Shown: one piece after another, positions 22,091-32,600 of the stretch
How positions within the stretch are numbered: the first letter of the stretch is position 1
Layout of the letters: each line of letters begins with the position of its first letter
Assembly: GCA_038277395.1 (NCBI GenBank)
Contig: CM076194.1
Location: 131,597,230 to 131,661,229 of the forward strand
Source: Dryocosmus kuriphilus
Lineage: Eukaryota > Arthropoda > Insecta > Hymenoptera > Cynipidae
DNA length: 64,000 nt
Reading direction: 5' to 3'
Program-made: the position numbers and the translations under genes
Notes under the pieces: model-generated
Told to the model about the DNA's origin: nothing
Databases searched by the model: none
Seen by the model: the letters and a program-made list of their open reading frames with translations, nothing else

Positions 22091-22334
22091 TGCAAGTTAC
22101 GCAGTAAACTTGAATTTTTGTTATTTAAACTGGCTGTCAAGAGCGACGATAGACTTAAATTTAATATTTATTGTGTCTTTCGGCCATTGACTCATTGAAT
22201 TTCTTAATGTAAAAATCTGGACCATATAGGTAATTAATTTTTTTTTAATTTGACTTTCACTTTTAATACCTTTGTGAAGTGAGGAAAAAAAAAATTTTTT
22301 TAATGTGAATTTTTGGTGCTTACCTAATAAAAAA

Positions 22335-22400
22335 TCTTAGCCTGATGAGGTCAGCGCGAACCAAGCTGGCGAAACGTTGTACAATTAACTGACGCGTTAT
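22335..22400 (+). ncRNA. Second hammerhead-like core, stem I not found
   Basis: CCTGATGAG, a stem-II hairpin formed by GTCAGC and GCTGGC around a GCGAACCAA loop, then GAAACG are in the right order for a hammerhead core. I could not find a convincing stem I in the flanks, so this may be a remnant of a related terminal repeat. Confidence 0.35.
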
Positions 22401-22974
22401 TATTTACCCCCAATTGGACAAAAAAACTCTGGACTACGACAATGGTAGTTTTTGTTTCAATCGTGAAAAATGTTACTAAAAATAAAAGAATTTAATTTTC
22501 AGCCAAACTGCAAAAAAAATGTCATGTTTTGAATAAACTATATTCGAGAGCGAAGCGCGAGACACGTGATGAGAATGTGTTTGTTAAAGTCGAGGGAGCT
22601 TTATCAAAAGTTCAAAATTAACAAGTTACAGTAGTTAATGGTGTGATCATTAATTTTAAATGTTCTATACTCACAAATGTAGGGGAGGCAGAAATACTGT
22701 ATCAAGCACGAATCGTAGGCGCGCTTATAATTCGTGCGAGGAGCGGCGCGCGATTATTTTTATTGCCCAACTTATTCTGAAGTTAATCAAATTAGCTTGT
22801 CAGAATATGAAGATTTTCTAAGAAGTGCGAATTTCTTAAAACCAGAAGAAATATCAATCTTGCAAACCACACATAATCATATAATCATCAAAATGGTTCT
22901 CAAAAAACTTTTGGAGCACCAGATACTATATAATAGTATATTATACATTATTATATTATATATTATATAATAGT

Positions 22975-23093
22975 ATATACTAATAATAGTATGGTATATT
23001 GTGATGCAAGTGCGCGAAGTAGGTGATTCACGACGAGTGTGAAGTTTGCCACACGGAACGTGAATCACCTACGCGCACGCGCATCACATACTA
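22975..23093. repeat. Long hairpin (MITE-like inverted repeat)
   Basis: The sequence around TGTGATGCAAGTGCGCG and AGGTGATTCACG on the left is mirrored by CGTGAATCACCT and GCGCACGCGCATCACA on the right, giving arms of about 40 bp around a 20-bp loop. No flanking duplication was resolved. Confidence 0.6.
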
Positions 23094-23544
23094 TTTTTTG
23101 AAACACCTGTCACGAGAAGTTCCTTCTCAAAATGATGAAATTTAAGGATGAGGCGGCACACAGGATAAGAAAGAAAGTGGGATAAAGCGTAGTGAGGTTG
23201 AGGAGCGAAGCCACCGCGGGGTCGAGGATTGGAGCCCCCCGAGAGGAAAAAAAAAACCTACCAAGAAGATTCTCATAGGCCCTGCAATCTAGCAATCTAA
23301 AAATGGAAGCAGAATATTTATTTGAAAGTAAGGAGAATAGGTAAGGTGTATTTTAAGAATTTTAGTATATTCTTCTTATATACAATATAATCATATTGTT
23401 TTCTTCTTCATATATAACAGGACTAGTTAGCATTTATATAATAAGACTAGTAACTAATTAACAATTATTATGTATTATTTCTTTAAAATATATAATATAA
23501 TGACTGTAACGCAAATACATCTACTGTTCTACTGAATGAAGGAT

Positions 23545-23745
23545 ATCTCTAGCTCGATATTTTCATTCTGCCTGCTTATTTTCAAAAATAATTTGTCGCC
23601 ATTTTTTAAATTGGTTATAAGTTACCGTTTACTGTCGCTTTTATTTTTTGGGCAGCAAATTCAATGTTACATTCTTTGCCGCTTCGAGGATTTCAGGCGG
23701 TATACAATTTTCAAATTGCCCCGGACTTTCGCTCATTTTAAAGAA
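23545..23745 (-). pseudogene. Fragment resembling a Crypton/tyrosine-recombinase-like N-terminus
   Basis: On the minus strand from about 23742 a frame reads MSESPGQFENCIPPEILEAA, KNVTLNLLPKK, then after in-frame stops a YNQFKKWRQ stretch. The order '..PPEIL..A...LLPKKS...Y...YNxFxxW' is like the N-terminal helical domain of insect Crypton-type tyrosine recombinases as I know them. At least three in-frame stops make it a relic. The assignment rests on a short stretch and is weak. Confidence 0.3.
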
Positions 23746-24268
23746 CACTGACAACTGCACAAGTAGATAACTGCTGTGACATTCGTACGAAAGTTATATT
23801 TGATCTGTCAACACTGCATTTCGCAAACATCGTTATCGTGCGATGAGCATGAAGTTAGGCCCGGCTCTGTACACTCTATTCTCGCATCCGCCAGTCAGAG
23901 TTGTACAGCGCAAAAGTGAATGCTGTTTTGTGATTGTCCATCAACAGTGTGCGAATAACCTATGCGTTTTTATTCGCACACTATAACCAGTGTGCGAATA
24001 AAATCTCCCAGAAAATGCATGAATCGGGCACTTTACACAGCCACGAGAATTCGAACTTCGCGTGCAGGTGTTTTAAAAAATAATATTTAATTAGAAAATT
24101 TAGACCAACATCCCTTATAAGTTGAATAAATCACTTCTGTTTATGTAGAACTTTAGAAACTTATGCACGAATATCTGTGAAAGTGGTAACGTCTATTTGA
24201 TGATGTGGTGTGTATATGACGTGTATATGGTAGTCAACGCTTCACTCTAGGCCACACGTTCTTTTACA

Positions 24269-26610
24269 AGAGCTGTCCTATTTCTATTGTTTCAGTACCT
24301 ATTTCTATAGTATCGCCCTGCACCGCTTATTGAGCACTCGTAGCAAAAGCAAAACTTGACTTTATTCAAGCAAGATGAATAAAATAGATGCGCATGTGTC
24401 GAGAATTCCGACAGACCTCGTGTACTAAATAATGACATATAGCCCAACTACACTGTGATGCCTGAAGTTCCAGGCTCCATTTCCGGTCGATTAAGTCAGT
24501 GAGTGCAATAATACGGAAAATATAGCGTGACCGAATCGTCGGTTGTGACAATTGGAAGGTAAAATACGACGCCAATGGGCTACCACTGTTATTGGGTAAT
24601 TAACAATCGATCATCTGTACCTGAACCTCTCAATTTATGTAAAGCATCAATTTTAATTTGCCCGTAAACTGATAGATCGTGGTTACTCAAAACTTACAAA
24701 AAATTTAGGAAGTATCTATTCGTACCACTAATGGTATGGGAAAAATGTACCTATTCGTATCAACTATTGGCACAGATTGGTGCCCACTTTCCAGTTCTCC
24801 CAATCCCTGTGACTAGTGGTACGAAAATCTGCGTTCAAAAATTTATGGATTTTAAAATTTTTACCTGTCATTAAAATTTGTAAATTTAAGCCCTCAAAAC
24901 TAAACAATTTATCATTTGTGACGTTCCCTAGACTAAAGGCTCACCTTGCCGATCGCAATTTATAAGATATTCGTATTTCAGTGAAGTATTCAAGTAAGTA
25001 TTCAAACACAAAAAAAAATTCAAGTTTTCATTATTCTTCAATCTAAACCCATTTTCAGACTTCAAGTTTTAAAAAAACCTCTGTATCTTAAAACAAGACC
25101 GGTTTCTAATAATTCTAAACTTTTTTTCTGTATAAGAATCTCCAAATTAATGAATCTGATGCATATGCACTTTGACAGCTATAAGTACACCACTGCGAAT
25201 AAGTGAATATTGACTGATATAGTCAGCGAAGAAGTTAAAGAGTTAATTGAAACAGCGAAAGTCCCGCTGCTTTAATCACTGATGTCTACCTATTTGCGCA
25301 TGCGCAAACTGATATTTAAAATTTCAATTAAAAATTGTATAACTTGACAGCTGAAAAGCTTTTACTGTAAAAAATATTGTTTAAACAATTTTCACAAACA
25401 ATATTCCATAACAGCATTAAATAATGTTAGAAATTGTTAAAAATGAGGAACGCAATGTTGATCTCATGATTGATAATTTTTTTATTCATTTTTTCACTTA
25501 TTGATTGTTTCAAATTTACTTTAGCCATTTATAGCAAAACAAATAGGTTTAATGGTAAAGACGACTAGGGTACGGGGTAATGTCGAATTGGGTAACTGAT
25601 AAGTGGGTAAAGTATACCTGAGTTTACCCTGGAAGAGAGTAATGATGGCGAAGTGTCACCTGTTGATTTTCCATCTGAAAAAGCAATTATAAATAAAAAA
25701 TGTCCACATATTTTCCTGCACAAAAAACTAAAAAAAAAGATAATTTTGATTAATTAGCGAAGTAATCGCTGAATTGGCGACTTTTAGCCCTTTGTCCACC
25801 AAAATAAATTTGACAGCAGGTAGCGAATTAGGAAGTTGACATGGTCTTTGAAGTAAAGGGATTACATTAAAAGAAGCAACGTAAAGTTTCGTCTTGGAAA
25901 TTTTTTAATAAGGGATTCTCACACGGGGAACTTGCGTTTTCCAACATGTGCTTAAAGTAGATTACTTTACCGAACGAACACAGTATCACATGGATAAAAT
26001 GGAAATTTTAGAGGAAAAATTTCTAAAAGGTCTATAAAACTTGCATTAAGAAAATTTACAAGCAAGAAGTATTATAAGGAGCTCCGACTCTATCGACCTC
26101 TTCGGAAAAATCGGTACCCACTTATTCGAGCTGAGTTACAGTAATGAATGCTAACGCCTTTTGCGGGAATGCGTTGCAACATAGGCTTAGAGGTCATTAA
26201 AATGGCTGTCCATGCATGATGGAAGTTTGCGACTGTGATAGCCATGGAGAATAGACATAAGGAGACCAAAGTAATTTAACGAAAAACGAGCACGTTTTTT
26301 CGCGAAGTATTCGCCCGAACTTCCGGTGCGTGGTGCTAGTATATATAAATGGTTTAATATGTCCACCGCCGTGAACACAATAACAATAACGTATAACTTT
26401 GAATGAACCGGTATTAAATATTATTTAAGAAATTATTGGGCCATGTGTTAAATAATAATTACATTAATGTAAAAATTTTCTGCGCATTATAATTGTAAGT
26501 CATTATTAAATTTACAAGAGGTAAGCAAAAATATTATTCTCACTTTTTATGTTCCATTTTATCATTATTATAGGTTATGTTCATATTGTGTATCATTCAG
26601 AATCAACGAA
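24269..26610. repeat. Right arm of the 2.34-kb inverted repeat
   Basis: Near-perfect reverse complement of 1-2343. Unlike the left arm it continues into unique-looking sequence on both sides (24268 and 26611), so it is the better anchored copy. It contains no recognisable gene. Confidence 0.95.
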
Positions 26611-26794
26611 ATTTCAATAAAAGTATATTACTTACCATTTTGATATTGCACTTTAATTACTCTAATTTCACGGATCCTATATTCCAATTTGCTACAATTC
26701 GTCTTTTTACACGACCAAAAATAAAGATACGGTACGCCGGTACACTACGCAGTTAACACGTGAAGATTGGAGGGCACAAGATAACTTTCACGGC

Positions 26795-26960
26795 CGTGGC
26801 CATATTGGACCATTTGTTCATACTAGCATAGCGCCAAGCTCGGTAAATTCGGGCGTATACTTCTCAAAAAAACATGCTCATTTTTCGTGACGTTCATGTA
26901 AATGACTTCGGCCTTCTTATGTCTATTATCCATGATGGTAGCCATGGAGTAGTATAGGAA
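26795..26960. repeat. Diverged inverted copy of part of the arm sequence
   Basis: The words GGCCATATTGGACCATTTG, CATACTAGCA, TTCGGGCGTATACTTC and CTTCTTATGTCTATTATCCAT follow the same order as GGACATATTAAACCATTTA, ATACTAGCA, TTCGGGCGAATACTTC and TCCTTATGTCTATTCTCCAT at 240-370. It is therefore an older member of the same dispersed family, here opposite in orientation to the adjacent right arm. Confidence 0.7.
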
Positions 26961-27059
26961 GACTTATCTTGTGTGGGAACCCTGATTTGGATTGACCGGA
27001 GTTTTCTGGAATAGATCGTGCAGTCACGAAATAGAATGAAGTAATTTAATCCAAGTTTT

Positions 27060-28280
27060 AGCGCTTATGTCGGCTGTGCTGTCTGGTTTCATAAGAAACT
27101 AGCACCAACACCGTCGTTAATCAAAACTGTTAAACACTCCGATTCACTCGAACTTACCCAAGAAATTAAGGAACCATTAAGAGCTGTTGAACCATGCTGC
27201 GCCCTAAGGCTTCACACTTTTCCTTTTATGTTAATATGACAGTGCGGTCTGGCTTCATATGAAACCAACACCGCCACCCTCATAAATTCAAAACCATCAT
27301 TTTAATTGAAGCGGCCTTACCCTACAAATTAAGGGCTCTTGAACCATGCTATGCCCTAAGGCATAGAATTTCTTTTTAATATAACAGTGCAGTCTGTTTC
27401 AATAAGGAACTAGCACCAACACCCTCATAACATGAAAATCACCACTTCGATTGAAGCGGCCTTACCCTTGTGCCATAAGGCTTAGTCCTTTTATTTTTAT
27501 ATTTATTAAGTCAGTGCTATCGGGTTTCATAAGAAACTTGCACCAACACCCTTGTTATTAAAAACTATTATTCCGATTAAGTCGGTCTTAACCTAGAAAT
27601 TGAGGGCTCTTGAACCCTTAATGGGTCCTTAATTTATAGGGTAAGATCGAATGAATCGGAGTAATAGATTTGAAAAACGAGGGTGTTGGTGCTAGTTTCT
27701 TATGAAACCAGACAACACTGCCTTATTAAAAAAAATAAAAGTGCTACGCCTTAGGGCATATCACGATTCCAGAGCCCTTAATAGGTCCTTAATTTCTAGA
27801 GTATGACCGATTTAATAGGAGCAAAAGTTTTAATAAACGAGCCTGTTGGTGCTAGTTTCTTATGAAACCTGACAGCACTGACCTAATAAAAATAAAAATA
27901 AAGTGCTACGCCTTAGGGCATAGCATGGTTCAAGAGCCTTTAAAAGATCCTTAGTTTTCATGATAAGACAGCTTCAATCGGAGCGAGTGTTTTGATTTAT
28001 GAAGATGGCGGTGCTAGTTTTTTATTAAACCAAACAGCACTATCCTAATAAAGACAAAAATAAAAGTCGTATGCATTAGGACATAGTATCGTTCAAGAGC
28101 CCTGAATGGGTCCTCAATTTCTAGGGCAAGGCCGACTTAATCGGAGTAATAGTTTTGAATAACGAGAGTGTTGGGGCTAGTTTCTTATGAAACCTGACAG
28201 CACTGTCTTTAAAAATCGGAATGATAGTTTTGAAGTTATGAGGGTGGCTGTCCTAGCTTCATATGAAGCCAGGTATTTAA
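27060..28280. repeat. Inverted tandem array (tandem repeats facing each other)
   Basis: Units of about 125-165 bp contain CCCTAAGGC, CAGTGC-GTCTGG-TTCAT, AAACTAGCACCAACACC and a GGGCTCTTGAACC segment. Four units read in one orientation at about 27060-27612 and four to five in the opposite orientation at 27620-28280, where the same words appear as GGTGTTGGTGCTAGTTTC and GCCTTAGGGCATAG. The axis lies near 27615. Units differ by several percent. No ORF is present. Confidence 0.9.
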
Positions 28281-28289
28281 ACAAAATTG

Positions 28290-29503
28290 CGAAGCCCAAA
28301 ATTTGGGATTTGCGGCTCTTATTAGCCCTAAATGAGTCCTAAATTATGGCATAGGTGCCAACTCACTTTTTTAAAATGACGATGCTAGCTTCAGAGACGT
28401 ATTTAAATATTGGAAATTGTACAATAACGTCTGAATTAATATTTTTCCAATTTCAAGCACACCTTATTTTAAATTGTCCAACTTGAACCTTTTAATCTGA
28501 AATTATTTGATTTTTATCTTTACGAGATAATAATAATTTATTAAAAATCTTTTATTTTTAATGCTGCAACTTTGAACACTTTATATTATAAATCAAACAA
28601 TTTTGTATCCTTCAATTTAATAACATTGAAATTTGAAATGCATCCGAAAGTGAAAGGTGGCGGGTTTGAAATTAGCATTCAAAGTTATATATTTTTTATG
28701 TTACCAATGAAACAATTAGATATTGAGATACTTAAAAATTAAAATTCAAGCTCTGAAAAATAAAAGATTTTATAATTAGTCTTTATGCTTAAATTAGGAA
28801 AACTTCTCACTTGAATCACAGAATAAGTTTTTCCACCAAAAATTATTTAGAATTTAAATAATTCCTCGTGAGAAAATAAATTCACTTTCATTTCGTTTTT
28901 TTCCTGTCACAAAAAATCCCCACTGATAATTGATTCAATGTTTTTTAAAATAATTTTTAGTGCTTAATTGAAGCAAAGGTGTTGAATATTTGAGTTCTGA
29001 TAATGCAAAACTCGATCCGCTTCACACAATTAATTGTGTATATTGTCAATAATATGTAACAGTCCCAAATGGGAAAAGGTAACTGTATCAATAGGCAATA
29101 TTGCTCTCTCCAACTGGAAATATTATCTATCAATAATTTAGCTATTAAATACTATAACTACTAAATATTAACTACTAACCCGGTAAAGGCATTAACAATA
29201 TTTATTAAAACAAAACCGGAGAAAACATTATTAACTATCTATTGCTCCAAATTTATTCACAGAATATTCTACCAGAAAATATAATTACCGGAAAGGGTGT
29301 CATGACAAAATTAAATTGAATTATTAAAAGTGTACCATGTCACAAAATTCCGCATCTTGCATGTTACTGTTGTTATCAAGCGATGTGTCTGTTTTGTGCA
29401 AAGCTTTTGGCTCTTTTAAATATTCCTGTGTTTGGTGTTCATGCATGTCCTCTTGTCTTTCAACAGTGACATTGTGTCTTACGTAGATTTCATTATTCGT
29501 TAC
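28290..29503. other. AT-rich non-coding sequence, probably intron
   Basis: No ORF, repeat family or RNA gene was recognised. It lies downstream (minus-strand sense) of the Unc-13 exon donor site at 29503, so it is intronic if that exon is functional. Confidence 0.6.
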
Positions 29504-29621
29504 CTCATTCGAGTAGGAAACATCTGGTAATGGAATGTAGTGATAACCTAAGGCTCGGTCCCACAGCATTCCTTTGCTCCAAACCTCGACGAGAAGACCG
29601 GTATTGACGTCATTTGTCTCA
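29504..29621 (-). CDS. unc-13: Exon of Unc-13 (N-terminal C2 domain)
   Basis: A 118-bp minus-strand exon with a good acceptor (TTTTTTGCTTTATAG before 29621) and donor (GAG followed by GTAACG at 29503). After one base completing the previous codon it encodes ETNDVNTGLLVEVWSKGM, then LWDRALGYHYIPLP, DVSYSNE. The order 'F-E-x-N-x-x-x-x-G-L-x-V-E-V-W-x-K-G-x-x-W-D ... IPL ... SNE' is diagnostic for the first C2 domain of Unc-13/Munc13, the presynaptic protein that primes synaptic vesicles for fusion; in the family the next residues are an EG-SG/PG-type stretch, fitting an exon end after SNE. I found no other Unc-13 exon in the window. Large introns full of repeats would explain that, but an isolated copied exon cannot be excluded. 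Confidence 0.8.
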
Positions 29622-29675
29622 CTATAAAGCAAAAAACAAAATTGTAAATGTCACTTTAAGCTAAGGAAATTTTTA

Positions 29676-32600
29676 CATTCTCATCTCAGTAAGAAAGATA
29701 TTAGTTTTATGTGAAAACTGACTTTTGCGGATTTCAAGAAATCTCGACGTTTCATGACCCCCTGAATCCGAAAAAACACGTTTTACGTTGGTGTCTGTCT
29801 GTCGTCGTCGTCGCCGTTGTTGTTTTCGTTGTCGTTGTAGTTGTCGTCATTGTTGTCTGTGAACACGATCGCTTTCGAAAGACTAATTGGATTGAATTGC
29901 GCTTTGGTACTCTTCTCTAAAGCGTGAAAAGTAAGGACAGGTTCGTCAACCAGCGGTTTTTGACCAACGATTCTGGTTTTATTCATCATAATGTGTTTCT
30001 AAAAATAAACAATTCAAATTTCTCGACAAAATATGCAAGATGCGAAAAAATTCATAATAAATAAAGTTATTCATCTCAAAGATATCTACAAATTTACTTC
30101 TTTTACTTTTTTCGGAAAGACGCATAGTTTTTGAGTTATTCGTGAAACATATTATTAAATACAAACAAATCCACTTTTCAGAAAAGCTGTGCAAGATACG
30201 AAAAAAATGATAATGAAAAAAGTTGTTAAATTTGATTAAAACTATTTTTTGATACAAAGCATAGTTTATTCATGAAACGTATAATAGTTGTTCTAATAAA
30301 AAAATACATTAATATAAAGTCAATAAGAAAGTTAGTAAAGATTATTAAAAAATCTGCCCGCTACTCAGGCGCATTCTCATCACGTTTCTCACGCTTACCA
30401 GTCGATTAAAGTATATCAAAAACGTGAATTTGTTAATTTTTTACATAGTTTGGTTGAAAAATGCACCTTTTATTATTACATTCTTATCTCAATGAGAAAG
30501 GTATTAGTTTTATGTTAAAACTGACTTTCGCAGATTTCATGAAATCTCGACCTTTTATGACCCCCTGAATCCGAAAAAAAAAAACGGTTTTTACGACGAT
30601 GTCTGTCTGTCATCGTTGTCGTTGTCATCGCTGTTACCTGTGAACACGATAACTTTCGAAGGACTAATTGGATTGGATTGAGCTTTGGCACATTTCTTTA
30701 AGGCGTGAAAAGTAAGGAAGAATGCGTTAACCAGCGATTTTTGACCACCGGTTCTGGCTTCATCCATCATAATTTCTTTATAAATATCAACAATTCAAAT
30801 TTCCCGCCAAAATATGCAAAATACGAAAAAAATCATAATAAACAAAGTTGTTCACCTCAAAAAGATCTACAAATTTTCTTCCTATCATTTTTTGGGAAGA
30901 CACGTAGTTTTTAAGTCATTCGTGAAATATGTTATTAAATACAAACAAATCCACTTTTCAGCATAACTATGCAAGATACAAAAAAAATGATAATAAATAA
31001 AGTTGTTCACCTTAGAAGGATCTACAAATTTGCTTAAAACTATTTTTTGATCCAACGCATAGTTTATTCATGAAACGTATAATAGTTGTTTTAATCAAAT
31101 AATATATTACTATAAAGTCAATAAGAAAGTTAGTAAAGGTCATTAAAAAATCTGACCGCTACTCAGGCGTATTCTCATCACGTTTCTTATGCTTACCAGT
31201 CGATTAAAGTATATCAAAAACGTGAATTTCTTAATTACATTCTCATCTCAATGAGAAAGGTATTAGTTTTATGTGAAAACTGACTTTTGCGGATTTCATG
31301 AAATCTCGACATTTCGTGACTCTCTGAATTCGAAAAAACTTGTTTTATGTTGGTGTCTGTTGTCGTTGTTGTTTTTGTTGTCGTTGTCTGTTAGTACGAT
31401 AACTTTCGAAGGACTAATCGGATTGGATTGCGCTTTGGCAGACTTCTTTAAGGCGTGAAAAGTAGGGACGAGTTCGTTAACCAGCGGTTTTTGACCAAGG
31501 GTTCTGGTTTTATCCATCATACTTTCTTTCTAAAAACCAACAATTCAAATTTCCCGCCAAAATATGTAAGATACGAAAAAAATCATAATAAACAAATTTG
31601 TTCAACTCAAAAGGATCTACAAATTTGCTTCCTATAATTTTTTCGGAGACACATAGTCTTTGAGTAATTCGTAAAATAGGTTATTAAATACAAACAAAGC
31701 CACTTTTCAGCAAAACTATGCAAGATAAGAAAATAATGATAATAAACAAAGTTTTTCACCTTAAAAAGATCTACAAATGTGCTTAGAACTATTTTTTTGA
31801 TCCAACGCATAGTTTACTCATGAAATCTATAAGAGTTGTTTTATTCAAAAAATAAATAATTATAAAGTTAATAAACAGTTATTAAAAGTTATTGAAAAAT
31901 CTGCCCGCTACTTAGGCACATTCTCATCACGTTTCTCGCGCTTGAAACTCGATTAAAGTATATCAAAACCGTGAATTTTAAAATTTTTTACATATTTTGG
32001 CTGAAAAGTGCAATTTTTATTATTGCATTCTCATCTCAGTGAGCAGGTATTAGTTTTATGTGAAAACTGACTTTCACGGATTTCATGAAACCTCGACGTT
32101 TCGTGGCCCCCTGAACCCGAAAAAACATATTTTACGCTGGTGTCTGTCTGGCGCTGTTGTTGCTGTCGTTGTCGCTGTTGTCATTGTAGCCTGTGAACAC
32201 GATAAACTTCGAAGGACTAATCGGATTGATTGCGCTTTGGCACCCTTCTTTAAGGCCTGAAAAGAAAGGAAGAGTTCGTTAACCAGCGGTTTTTGACCAA
32301 CGGTTGTGGAATTGGAATGGAAGCTTCTAATGTGTCCCCTTAAGGTTTACATTGTTTTTTGTATTTCTCCACTATTCCTTTGCACACCCCCCACAAACAT
32401 ATTTTGGTGGTGGGAGGGGGACCTACAGTTTAAGGTGGGTTCCGAACCACCAAGAACGACGGCTTAAAGTACTTAGAGAACCTTTTTCTCCAGAGGTACC
32501 GGCGCCACGACATACCGGAGATGAACAACTCCGTTGCTAGGCAAGTGTTCACCGCGTGTGCCGCCGAGGTTCTTTCAGAGTGCGAGCCGGGAATCGAACC

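Larger units (their letters stand above)
21350..22150. repeat. Large palindrome of Penelope terminal sequence with (TA)n tracts
   Basis: 21350-21728 is an imperfect inverted copy of 21738-22150, centred near 21733. Both arms carry the sequence TTTAAATA-GCAAAAATTCAAG at the outer end, a ribozyme-like motif, a (TA)n microsatellite (about 21549-21594 and 21894-21940) and, near the centre, an ACACGTTCTGTT segment. The left arm continues on the other side of gypsy-B at about 12600-12625, directly after the PLE-1 coding region, so these arms are most likely Penelope terminal (pLTR) sequence in opposite orientations. Confidence 0.8.
22151..24268. other. Repeat-rich stretch without a confident gene
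   Basis: After the palindrome come AT-rich sequence, a fragment at about 22552-22620 of the family marked by the words GCGAAGCGCGAG and GATGAGAATGTG that recurs at 56.4 and 57.7 kb, a hairpin at 22975-23093, a decayed recombinase-like reading frame (23545-23745), and GTGTGCGAATA repeated in both orientations at about 23945-24002. The 78-residue frame at 22734-22970 runs into TA-rich sequence and shows no domain I recognise. Confidence 0.6.

Noticed and set aside
22734..22970. 78-residue ORF starting MRGAARDYFYCPTYSEV
   Set aside because: The first 50 residues look somewhat protein-like, but the frame runs into a TA-rich palindrome and I cannot link it to a family or to splice sites.
29711..29920. 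Val-rich ORFs in the (GTCGTT)n tracts of the 0.8-kb units
   Set aside because: They arise from the simple repeat and are not kept between units.
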